DNA from: CAVZTX01 sp963778375
GTDB lineage: Bacteria > Chloroflexota > Ktedonobacteria > Ktedonobacterales > Ktedonobacteraceae
DNA: 49,304 nucleotides
Assembly: GCA_963778375.1 (NCBI GenBank)
Contig: CAVZTX010000037.1
Span: forward strand, 1-49,304
Direction: 5' to 3'
This document shows, piece by piece, positions 35,347-42,629 of this stretch. How positions within the stretch are numbered: position 1 is the stretch's first letter; every line of letters starts with the position of its first letter. The notes below the pieces were generated by a model. The model searched no databases. It was given only the letters and a program-made list of their open reading frames with translations, and was not told the origin of the DNA. Position numbers and translations under genes: made by a program.

Positions 35347-37134
35347 ATGCAGGAACAGACATCACGCAGTGTAAGAACGCAACACCGTCCCCGGCGCATC
35401 AGCGTCTTTGACGGGCAGGACCTTAAGAAGGCGCTACTCGCCGGAGCTGCCTGGCTGGAAGAGCATCATGAGGCCATAAACGCGCTCAACGTCTTTCCCG
35501 TCCCCGATGGTGATACCGGCTCCAATATGTCCGCTACCATGCAAGCGGCCATTCGTCCTATCCAGAACAGCGACGAAACCTCCGCTGGCACAATTGCTGC
35601 CAAACTGGCCCACGGCGCGCTACTGGGTGCGCGTGGAAACTCCGGCGTGATACTCTCCCAGATTCTGCGTGGCCTGGCGCAAGGGCTTGACAAAAAGCAG
35701 ACCTTCAACGCCTCCGATCTTGCTAACGCATTGCAAGAAGCCCAACGTCTGGCTTATCGAGCCGTCCTCAAGCCCATTGAAGGCACAATCCTCACCGTCG
35801 TACGCGAAACTGCTGAAGCAGCAAAGCAAAGCGCCGAACGTGGCGATGACCTGGTAAGCCTCTTACAGGAGAGCGTTGTTGCTGCCCGCCTCTCCGTTGC
35901 GCGTACCCCTGACCTGCTGCCTACACTTAAACAAGCGGGCGTTGTCGATTCGGGTGGGCAGGGCCTCTGCACCATCCTGGAAGGTATCTGGCGTTATGTT
36001 CGCGGTGAAGCCACAAATGTACAGGATGAACCTGTAGCTAGTGTAACTCCTTCCTCTATACTCGCAACCCAAACCTCATCCTCAACGAAGATTAATAATG
36101 GCGGTACTACCTCTGTCGCACAACCGAAAAAAGGGCGCGTGACCATCGAAGAGGAATTTGGCTACGAGGTCGTCTTCCTGCTCCAGGGCGAAAAACTGGA
36201 TGTCGAGGCTATTCGTCAAACCATCATCGATATGGGTGGCGTGTCCACGGTCGTAGCAGGTGATGAGAAGATGCTCAAAGTGCATACCCATACCGAATGG
36301 CCCGGTAAAATCCTGGATTATGGCGTGAGCCTGGGCAGTCTGTTGGATATCAACATCGAAAATTTGCAAGAACAGAGTCTGGCCTATGCTGCCGAAAGTG
36401 CCGCCGAACATGCTACTGATGACAATACCGGGTTTTCATTTATCGCGTCCGAAGAAGAATCATCATCACCTATGATGACTCAGATTGCTACCGTTGCTGT
36501 TGTTTCAGGCACAGGCTTTGAAAAGGTCTTCCAGGGGCTTGGTGTCAGCGCGATTGTCCCTGGCGGGCAGACCATGAATCCTAGCACCGAAGAGTTGCTC
36601 TCGGCAGTCAACTCAGTAGTGGCAGAGCAGGTGATCCTGTTGCCCAATAATAGCAACGTGATCCTCAGCGCTCGTCAGGTGCTCAATTTGACCGACAAGC
36701 AGGTCTATATCGTCCCGACCGAAACCTTGCCCCAGGGCATCGCCGCCTTGATCGGCTTTAATTACGTTGCTGACTTTGAGGCCAACTGCAAGGCTATGTC
36801 CCAGGCTGCGAATAGCATCCAGACGGCGGAGATCACGACCGCCGTGCGTTCCGTACAAATCGGCGGTGTGCGCGTGCGTGAGGGAGACTTTATCGGTCTT
36901 GTCAACGGCAATCTCGCCATCGCAGGCCAGGATATCGAACACGTCATTCGTGAAACGCTGCAGCGCATGAACATCGACCGCTATGAGATTGTCACCTTGT
37001 ATTTTGGCGAAGATGTGACCGCCCAGCAAGCCCAGGAAACCGCCGAACGCATTAAAAAGCTGCACTCACATCTCGAAATAGAAGTCATCGACGGCGGTCA
37101 ACCTTACTACGCCTATATACTCTCAGCGGAATAG
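35347..37134 (+). CDS. fakA: Fatty acid kinase A-like (DhaL/DegV, YloV family)
   Basis: A 595-residue protein with the FakA layout: an N-terminal DhaL kinase domain (ALNVFPVPDGDTGSNMSATM with its Mg-binding Asp residues; GARGNSGVILSQILRGLAQG), a middle domain (EEFGYEVVFLLQGEKLDVEA) and a C-terminal DegV-like part. With FakB it would phosphorylate exogenous fatty acids. A Ser/Thr-rich linker lies near residue 235. The segment FSFIASEEE (near 36431-36452) resembles a read-through GTAGGG-type repeat. ATG 35347 has AAAGG before it; GTG 35341 is an alternative. Confidence 0.92.
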   Translation: MQEQTSRSVRTQHRPRRISVFDGQDLKKALLAGAAWLEEHHEAINALNVFPVPDGDTGSNMSATMQAAIRPIQNSDETSAGTIAAKLAHGALLGARGNSGVILSQILRGLAQGLDKKQTFNASDLANALQEAQRLAYRAVLKPIEGTILTVVRETAEAAKQSAERGDDLVSLLQESVVAARLSVARTPDLLPTLKQAGVVDSGGQGLCTILEGIWRYVRGEATNVQDEPVASVTPSSILATQTSSSTKINNGGTTSVAQPKKGRVTIEEEFGYEVVFLLQGEKLDVEAIRQTIIDMGGVSTVVAGDEKMLKVHTHTEWPGKILDYGVSLGSLLDINIENLQEQSLAYAAESAAEHATDDNTGFSFIASEEESSSPMMTQIATVAVVSGTGFEKVFQGLGVSAIVPGGQTMNPSTEELLSAVNSVVAEQVILLPNNSNVILSARQVLNLTDKQVYIVPTETLPQGIAALIGFNYVADFEANCKAMSQAANSIQTAEITTAVRSVQIGGVRVREGDFIGLVNGNLAIAGQDIEHVIRETLQRMNIDRYEIVTLYFGEDVTAQQAQETAERIKKLHSHLEIEVIDGGQPYYAYILSAE

Positions 37135-37139
37135 TGCTT

Positions 37140-37224
37140 GTCAACCTGTAGGGGCAGTGCCTTGTGCCTGCCCAGGCTTTGGTCAACTTGGTCAACCTGT
37201 AGGGGCAGTGCCTTGTGCCTGCCC
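37140..37224. repeat. Tandem GTAGGGG repeats between fakA and fakB
   Basis: Two copies of GTCAACCTGTAGGGGCAGTG with CCTTGTGCCTGCCC start at 37140 and 37191, a 51-base period. They are the dispersed family seen at 29911 and 39110. Confidence 0.8.
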
Positions 37225-37273
37225 TCGCGAAGGATCTCAAGAATGCTACAATTTTGATATTTGGAGGCGAACC

Positions 37274-38119
37274 ATGAACGTTCGTATCGTCACCGACAGT
37301 ACCGCAGACATACTGCCAGAGCAGGCCAGCGAGGCTGGCATTACCGTTGTCCCCCTCACCGTCTTTTTCGGTGACGAAGCCTACCTTGATGGCGTCGAAC
37401 TCGACAACGCCAATTTCTACCGCAAGTTGCAAGCGAGCAAGACACTTCCACGTACTTCGCAGCCCGCGCCAGCCGCATTTCAAGAGGCTTTTCTTTGCCT
37501 TATCGAAGAAGGTGCCGATGCCATCCTTTCGATCCATCTCTCTTCCAAGCTCAGCGGTACCTATCAATCCGCTTGTACCGCTCGTGACACACTTCCAGAA
37601 GATACACAAAAGGTTCCTATCGAGGTCGTCGATTCGAAGAGTATTAGCATTGGCATGTCGCACGCCATTCTCGCGGCAGCGCAAGAGGCAAAAGCCGGTC
37701 TGGCCCTCTCAGAGATTAAAGCGCACCTGCTTGATGAGCTTTCAAGGACCAGGATTTTAGCCGTCCTCGACACACTGGAGTATGTAAGGCGTGGTGGACG
37801 TATAGGCGGAGCAAGAGCGCTCCTCGGCAATATGCTCAGCTTCAAACCCATTATCACGTTGAAAGATGGAGAAGTTGTACCTGTAGAGCAGCCTCGTACC
37901 CGCAGCAAAGCGTATATACGTATAGCTCAGCTTGTGTCAGAAATGGGCAAACTGGAGTATCTCTCCATCGCTGAGTCCACCACGGAGACCGGCGAACAAT
38001 TGGCCGAAGCCTTAAAGACGACCTATCATGATCCCATTGCTCGCTATAAACTCGGTGCCGTACTTGGAACCCATACCGGTCCTGGTACCGCCGCCATTGC
38101 AACCGCGGTCTCGAAGTAA
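37274..38119 (+). CDS. DegV family protein (FakB-like fatty-acid-binding)
   Basis: A 281-residue DegV-fold protein that in the FakAB system carries the fatty acid presented to FakA. Signature sequence: VRIVTDSTADILPEQASEAG, then TVVPLTVFFGDEAYLDGVEL, SLSSKLSGTY-like IHLSSKLSGTYQSACTARDT and the C-terminal VLGTHTGPGTAAIAT. TTGGAGGCGAACC before ATG 37274 fixes the start; upstream the frame merely reads the repeats. It is downstream of fakA in one group. Confidence 0.92.
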   Translation: MNVRIVTDSTADILPEQASEAGITVVPLTVFFGDEAYLDGVELDNANFYRKLQASKTLPRTSQPAPAAFQEAFLCLIEEGADAILSIHLSSKLSGTYQSACTARDTLPEDTQKVPIEVVDSKSISIGMSHAILAAAQEAKAGLALSEIKAHLLDELSRTRILAVLDTLEYVRRGGRIGGARALLGNMLSFKPIITLKDGEVVPVEQPRTRSKAYIRIAQLVSEMGKLEYLSIAESTTETGEQLAEALKTTYHDPIARYKLGAVLGTHTGPGTAAIATAVSK

Positions 38120-38139
38120 TCAAAAAGGGGTGTTTTTGC

Positions 38140-38940
38140 ATGTCACAACGCTACATCGTTCCCAGCATCTATGAAGATATGAGTAATCAGTCCCAGGGCT
38201 ACTTTGCCTTTCGTTTCATCTGTCAGGAATGCCGCTGGTCGATCGATACGCGGCCCATTCGCTCTAAAGTCAGCACAGCTACTAACGTCATGGATATCGG
38301 CGTTGGCTTGCTAGGAGGCTTCTGGGGACGTGCCGCCGAAGCTGGTGAACAGATGTATGGCTCCAAATGGCACCAGGAGCAGGCTGAGGCCGTGCAAAAA
38401 GCATGGGCCGAGATCCAGCACGAATTTCATCTCTGTCCCAAATGTCACCGCACGGTCTGCATGCGCTGCTTCAACGCCAGGCTTAACCTCTGTACCGGCC
38501 CCAGTTGTGCGCCCGATATGAAAGCCGATGGTGCGCAATTCCAGCATTCATTGAACATCGACGCACAGCGCCAGCAGATTCAAGAGCAGTATCAATCCCC
38601 ACAATTCAACGTCGCAGCCATTCCATCGGCAGCCACTCCCGATATGCTCGCACCCCAGCAGCCACACGTCCAGCAGTCACAACTTGCTCAGCCATCGCAA
38701 GTCCCGCAGTCACAAAGAGTGCTAACACCAGCATCAATCGCGGGTTTTGGCACGCCTGGTTATCCCCAAGCCGTCATGTGTCCCATCTGTCGCCGTATGG
38801 GCCCGCCAGGAAAATTTTGTGAGGATTGCGGTACCAAATTGCCACTTCCCGATTTATTCTGTCCTAAATGTGCCTCGCCTGTAGAGAACACTGCACGCTT
38901 CTGTGCCGAATGTGGCACCAGGTTGCAGCAAGCTACATGA
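38140..38940 (+). CDS. Zinc-ribbon protein
   Basis: A 266-residue protein with zinc-binding pairs at both ends. The N-terminal part has FICQECRWS and later FHLCPKCHRTVCMRCFNARL with two more cysteines (CTGPSC). A Gln/Pro-rich linker (residues ~145-205) leads to a double zinc ribbon, CPICRRMGPPGKFCEDCGTK and FCPKCASPVENTARFCAECG. A short Gly-rich stretch (GVGLLGGFWGRAAEAGEQMY) lies near residue 55. Function is unknown. The start has no clear ribosome site; the next usable ATG would cut conserved sequence. Confidence 0.75.
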   Translation: MSQRYIVPSIYEDMSNQSQGYFAFRFICQECRWSIDTRPIRSKVSTATNVMDIGVGLLGGFWGRAAEAGEQMYGSKWHQEQAEAVQKAWAEIQHEFHLCPKCHRTVCMRCFNARLNLCTGPSCAPDMKADGAQFQHSLNIDAQRQQIQEQYQSPQFNVAAIPSAATPDMLAPQQPHVQQSQLAQPSQVPQSQRVLTPASIAGFGTPGYPQAVMCPICRRMGPPGKFCEDCGTKLPLPDLFCPKCASPVENTARFCAECGTRLQQAT

Positions 38941-39371
38941 AACGGTTCTGCTTTTTGTCCCTTTAACCATTGACTGATGCCATTTCCTCGCGTACAATAA
39001 TAACAAGAGATATGTAGGGCCATGATGAGGCCTTTCGTATCCAGAAAGAAACCATCCGCCAAATCAAAACGTGAACCTCGTAGGGGCTGTCAACTTAATT
39101 TGTCATCCTGTAGGGGCTGTGCCTTGTGCCTGCCCTGACGAAAGATGACAACAATGCCCGACCTTGTAGTGCGAGCTATCTAAAGGATACTTGCTCATCT
39201 ACAACCATGTAGTTCTTTGAGCGTCCAACCTTTTCGGCTGGATCATGTAGGGCCTCTCAGCGGAGCAAAGCTGTAGGGGTGCCCCTTGCGGGTACCCTTT
39301 ACCCTTTCAATCCGTCGCGGCCTGGAAGTCAGGACACTGCATTGTGTCCCTACATCGAAGGAGGAACGACT
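38941..39371. other. Repeat-rich spacer without genes
   Basis: At least five GTAGGG-type pieces lie here: GTAGGGCCATGATG near 39015, GTAGGGGCTGTCAAC at 39080, a full GTAGGGG...CCTGCCC copy at 39110-39135, GTAGGGGTGCCCCTTGCGGG near 39271 and GTGTCCCTACAT near 39345. No RNA gene or credible ORF was seen. Confidence 0.65.
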
Positions 39372-39617
39372 GTGGGAATGTTACGGGTGATGTCACGGCG
39401 CGGTGATGACCGTGTCACCTGGGATGATTCGAAAGTAATCGCGGGCAACCCCGAAGCAATGGCTGCCGTTCGCGAAGCGGAGCGCATCTTTGAACAAGAA
39501 CGAGCCAAAGGTGCTACCGCCTTCCGTATCGATCCCAACAAACCGGCAGAGCGCATCGAACAGTTTGATCGCACGGCCGAGCAAATAGTCCTCGTCCCGC
39601 GAGTCGTTGGCGGATGA
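39372..39617 (+). CDS. Small conserved-looking protein, unknown function
   Basis: An 81-residue soluble protein starting at GTG with AAGGAGG seven bases before. It reads MLRVMSRRGDDRVTWDDSKV and ends EQFDRTAEQIVLVPRVVGG. The central part (AMAAVREAERIFEQERAKGA) is a likely helix and the flanks look like short strands. I recognise no family. It overlaps the next gene by ATGA, so the two are probably made together. Confidence 0.65.
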   Translation: MGMLRVMSRRGDDRVTWDDSKVIAGNPEAMAAVREAERIFEQERAKGATAFRIDPNKPAERIEQFDRTAEQIVLVPRVVGG

Positions 39618-40024
39618 ATTACTTGACCCAGGTGCTCACAACTCTGGGTTGGATCGTCGTTGCACTTGCTATCTCTCCCATGGTATGGCTCATATTCCAG
39701 CCATACCTGAAGGCATGGTCGCGTGCTGAACGACGTGCGGCAGGTCTCCTCCGCGATGTACTCACTCCTGAGCAATGCCACCAGCTTGTCTGGCGTGGTT
39801 ATCTGGAAGTGAAAAGCCCAAGTGAGCCTGAGCGGGTCTATCGGGTGCCGCGTTCCCGAGGCTATGTCCAGGTCCTTGAGCATGGCCGGGCCGTTATGCG
39901 CCTCTGTGTCCAACCCATCGAGAGTTTACCCGATGCCGATATCGTTGTGCTTCACAAACTCATGATCGAAGCAAACGAAGAGAATTATCTCTCGAAGGCA
40001 AACAAATATTTCATCGTAGAGTAA
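39614..40024 (+). CDS. Membrane-anchored small protein, unknown function
   Basis: A 136-residue protein with one N-terminal membrane segment (TLGWIVVALAISPMVWLIFQ) and a soluble domain rich in charged residues (RAAGLLRDVLTPEQCHQLVW, then YLEVKSPSEPERVYRVPRSR). Its start overlaps the stop of the 39372 gene. An intrinsic terminator follows at 40036. No family was recognised. Confidence 0.65.
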   Translation: MNYLTQVLTTLGWIVVALAISPMVWLIFQPYLKAWSRAERRAAGLLRDVLTPEQCHQLVWRGYLEVKSPSEPERVYRVPRSRGYVQVLEHGRAVMRLCVQPIESLPDADIVVLHKLMIEANEENYLSKANKYFIVE

Positions 40025-40035
40025 TTGCGCGCTCG

Positions 40036-40064
40036 CAAGGCGACCTTCGCGGTCGCCTTGTTTA
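40036..40064 (+). terminator. Intrinsic terminator after the 39614 gene
   Basis: CAAGGCGACC (40036-40045) and GGTCGCCTTG (40051-40060) form a perfect 10-base stem with loop TTCGC, followed by TTTA. It may also help end the converging DUF3090 gene. Confidence 0.75.
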
Positions 40065-40074
40065 TGTATTGCTC

Positions 40075-40710
40075 TTATTCCTCTTCATCTTCTTCATCCC
40101 CTTCCTCATACGCCGCAATCACAATCTCGCGATGCCCATTTTGCCTCACACAGGCATGCGGTCCTCCATCCAACGGTGTATGACAGAGCGGGCAAACCGG
40201 TCGTCCCGAGGAAACCAGTGTCGTAATCGTGTTGGACAGTTCTTGTGCCTGCTCCTGCGTAAAAAGCAGCGAGACTGCGTCATCCTCGCGAATCACCGCC
40301 TGCGGTTCCTGTCCCGCTTGTAGCACAATATCGACCGGCACCGCCAGCAACTCCAGTAACTCATGTCCCTCGTCATAGGACAAAATCATCTGCACTGCTT
40401 GTCCACTCGGTCCGCTTGCATGCAACTCGTAGTCCGGTGACTTCGGAAAGTTCGCTGGCATCCCTGTGGACTGGTTGGTCGCGCCCTTTCCCGCCTCCTG
40501 TGCCTCCGCGATGGTACGTAGCACACGCCCCTCCGACAACTGTGCTAGCAATCGATCAAGTTCCAGTGCCAGACTGCTGAGCTGCTCCTTCTCAATCCAT
40601 ATCAGCATCGACACCCGGCGACTACGCGCAAACAGGCGAAAACGACGTTGACCAGGTTGGCCTACCGCGTCAGCACCTAGCAGATCAACAGGACCTACAT
40701 TCATCCTCAT
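40075..40710 (-). CDS. DUF3090 family protein
   Basis: A 211-residue protein of DUF3090, a family found in Actinobacteria and Chloroflexi. Hallmarks: VGQPGQRRFRLFARS near the N-terminus, SMLIWIEKEQLSSLALELDR, and the C-terminal zinc-like CPLCHTPLDGGPHACVRQNG. It ends in an acidic tail (EEGDEEDEEE). In Actinobacteria the gene is linked to a phosphatase and ligase of unknown pathway; those neighbours are absent here. GAGGAGG precedes the ATG. It shares strand with the dehydrogenase gene 35 bases upstream. Confidence 0.9.
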   Translation of the reverse strand: MRMNVGPVDLLGADAVGQPGQRRFRLFARSRRVSMLIWIEKEQLSSLALELDRLLAQLSEGRVLRTIAEAQEAGKGATNQSTGMPANFPKSPDYELHASGPSGQAVQMILSYDEGHELLELLAVPVDIVLQAGQEPQAVIREDDAVSLLFTQEQAQELSNTITTLVSSGRPVCPLCHTPLDGGPHACVRQNGHREIVIAAYEEGDEEDEEE

Positions 40711-40745
40711 CTCGAAATTTCCTCCTCTCTCTCACCACAGAAGAT

Positions 40746-41873
40746 TCAATATCCACGCGCTGCATCATACAGGTTCAATAACGGCTCACCCGCACGGTAG
40801 CGGCGCAAATTCTCGGCAAATAGCGCGGCCAGTCTAGCATCATAGTGCACGCTTGCCCCTGAAATATGCGGTGTCAGAATCACATTCGGTAGAGAGTACA
40901 GCGGACTGTCGGCAGGCAGCGGCTCCTCCTCCGTCACATCCAGGCCTGCCCCTGCGATCCATCCTTCCTTTAGAGCGCGTATCAGCACCGCTTCATCTAC
41001 CACATGCCCCCGTGCAATATTTACTAGATACGCATGAGAGCGCATCGCCCGTAGCTCAGCCTCACCTATCATCCTCTCCGTCTCATGCGTCAGTGGCACC
41101 GAAAGCACAACATAGTCACACAGACCAAGCATCTCGTGCAACTGCTCGGGCGCGTACAACGCATCCACTCCTTCTACCTCTTTGTTATCCTGAGCACTAG
41201 CGAGGGATCTGTCATATGTCTGCGACTCTTCATCATCCTCACCCACTCCCGATGTACGTAGCGGCCAATTGATCGCCTCTACCGCCTCAGCGGAGCGGAG
41301 CGCAGCGCGTTTCAATCCTTCGTCAGTGATGGCAGTACCGGTTGAACGTCGCATGCCCACCACCCGCATTCCAAAGGCATGCCCAAGTTGCGCCACATGC
41401 CGCCCAATATGACCCAAACCCACCACACCAAGTGTCTGTCCTGCAAGCTCACGTCCCCCCAAATTATACCAGCTTGCGCTGCGCGCCCATACATGTCGAT
41501 CTTGCAAACGCACCATCTGCGGCCAGTTCCAGTTAAACATCAGCATACTACCAAACACATACTCACTAATCGTGGTCGCATGAATGCCTGTCGCTGTCGT
41601 CACCAGCACCCCACTCCCTGCGTCCAGCACTCCACTCAAACGTAGCGCATCCACTCCCGCCCCCGGATACTGCAACCAGCGCAAGTGTGGGGCATGCTCG
41701 CGCCAATCGGCAGGTATCGAATACGCACACAGCACCTCAGCCTCCGCAAGGTAATCTCCAAGCTCTTGCGGTCGATTGATAAAAAGCACCTCAGCTCCCG
41801 CCGCTTCATCTAACACACCTCGCGATGTCGCAGTAAATGGAAATGTCGTCACCACTTTTAGAGTTGTCACCAT
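40746..41873 (-). CDS. D-2-hydroxyacid dehydrogenase with a repeat-derived insertion
   Basis: A 375-residue NAD-dependent dehydrogenase. The Rossmann motif is LGVVGLGHIGRHVAQLGHAF, the active-site Arg and Glu lie in NIARGHVVDEAVLIRAL and AGAGLDVTEEEPLP, and the His in LTPHISGAS. Between the second Rossmann strand (VVGMRRSTGT) and VDALYAPEQLHEML there are ~55 extra residues, including INWPLRTSGVG and RSLASAQDNKE, whose DNA matches repeats of this genome. ATG 41873 has GAGGG before it; GTG 41888 is the alternative. The substrate is unknown. Confidence 0.88.
   Translation of the reverse strand: MVTTLKVVTTFPFTATSRGVLDEAAGAEVLFINRPQELGDYLAEAEVLCAYSIPADWREHAPHLRWLQYPGAGVDALRLSGVLDAGSGVLVTTATGIHATTISEYVFGSMLMFNWNWPQMVRLQDRHVWARSASWYNLGGRELAGQTLGVVGLGHIGRHVAQLGHAFGMRVVGMRRSTGTAITDEGLKRAALRSAEAVEAINWPLRTSGVGEDDEESQTYDRSLASAQDNKEVEGVDALYAPEQLHEMLGLCDYVVLSVPLTHETERMIGEAELRAMRSHAYLVNIARGHVVDEAVLIRALKEGWIAGAGLDVTEEEPLPADSPLYSLPNVILTPHISGASVHYDARLAALFAENLRRYRAGEPLLNLYDAARGY
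41169..41335. repeat. Repeat-derived insertion inside the dehydrogenase gene
   Basis: GTAGCGGCCAATTGATCGCC (41258-41277) is a GTAGGG-type palindrome. GTTATCCTGAGCACTAGCGA with GGGATCTGTCA (41184-41214) resembles another common short repeat. Both are read in frame on the coding strand, as INWPLR and RSLASAQDNK. Confidence 0.55.
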
Positions 41874-41888
41874 CAACCCTCTTTTCAC

Positions 41889-42263
41889 GAAAAATACTGC
41901 CCAGCCCGCTTACGTTCCTTGCTAACTGGGTCAGGTCTTAGATTGTATCTTGTCTTATTCTACCTTAGCAAGCCCGATTGATACCAATGTGCCACAATGC
42001 AGATACCGTCGTGTCTTGTGCACGGTGCACAGCTTTGTTACCCTTGCAACAGGCAGAATAGACGCTGGGGGTAGTCGCTGCCTCAAAGCCCCACAAATGC
42101 ACATGAATTACCTTCCCCGTCCCTACGGACGAGGGGTACGTTCGTCGATAATATTTCAATGAACATAGTAGAAACGGCAATCAGCCTGTGCCAAATGTCC
42201 TAGCAAGGAGCCGTATCAGCCAGTTAGCTTGCATCAAGCGTTTGAACTAGTAGGTACTACTGA
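41889..42263. other. Spacer upstream of the polysaccharide operon
   Basis: No gene was recognised. An imperfect palindrome CCCCGTCCCTACGGACGAGG with GG lies near 42115-42136 and resembles the GTAGGG repeats. The remainder of the spacer, 42264-42629, is dominated by three-way-junction elements; the promoter of the operon at 42630 must lie within or between them. Confidence 0.5.
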
Positions 42264-42382
42264 TCCGACTGCCTAAGTACTTCCTCTCAGAACGGCTGAC
42301 GCGAAGCGTAGATGCCAAGCATCGTTGCCGTTCTGCATAAGAACTTTTCGAAGCACTAGCACCCAGTGCGTTGGCAGTCGGA
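42264..42382. repeat. Palindromic three-way-junction element A (interrupted)
   Basis: Outer stem TCCGACTGCC (42264-42273) pairs with GGCAGTCGGA (42373-42382). The first hairpin starts AGT (42276-42278), is interrupted, and resumes CGAAGCACT (42349-42357). Then come A, hairpin GCAC-CCA-GTGC (42359-42369) and GTT. Uninterrupted copies B and C show the original form. Confidence 0.8.
42279..42348. repeat. Palindromic three-way-junction element nested in A
   Basis: Left flank ACTTCCTCT (9), core 42288-42335 (stem CAGAACGGC, TG, hairpin ACGC-GAA-GCGT, A, hairpin GATGC-CAA-GCATC, GTT, stem GCCGTTCTG), right flank CATAAGAACTTTT (13). It replaces one G before CGA of element A, exactly as in the 7847 insertion. 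Confidence 0.8.
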
Positions 42383-42453
42383 ATAAAATCTTTAGAACAT
42401 GTTACTCATCTAAAACCAACTCAAACTTATTTTGACCTCAAGTAGACTACTGA

Positions 42454-42503
42454 TCCGACTGCCTGAGTGCGAAGCACTAGCACCCAGTGCGTTGGCAGTC
42501 GGA
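42454..42503. repeat. Palindromic three-way-junction element B
   Basis: TCCGACTGCC, TG, hairpin AGTGC-GAA-GCACT, A, hairpin GCAC-CCA-GTGC, GTT, GGCAGTCGGA. It forms a 71-base tandem repeat with element C. Confidence 0.85.
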
Positions 42504-42524
42504 ATAAGAGATATAGACTACTGA

Positions 42525-42574
42525 TCCGACTGCCTGAGTGCGAAGCACTAGCACCTAGTGCGTTGGCAGTCGGA
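42525..42574. repeat. Palindromic three-way-junction element C
   Basis: Identical to element B except that the loop of the second hairpin is CTA instead of CCA; both stems are unchanged. It lies 55 bases before the glycosidase gene, in its promoter or leader region. Confidence 0.85.
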
Positions 42575-42629
42575 ATAAGAGATATAGACTAAAGATAGAT
42601 ATTTCGGATTTAGACAGGGAGCCATCGAC

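Noticed and set aside
37157..37273. N-terminal extension of the DegV protein (MPCACPGFG...)
   Set aside because: This stretch is just translation of the tandem GTAGGGG repeats; a strong ribosome site marks the start at 37274.
42264..42574. CRISPR-like repeat array
   Set aside because: Repeats are palindromic structured elements with a 71-base period and near-identical spacers, only two in tandem, and no cas genes are present.
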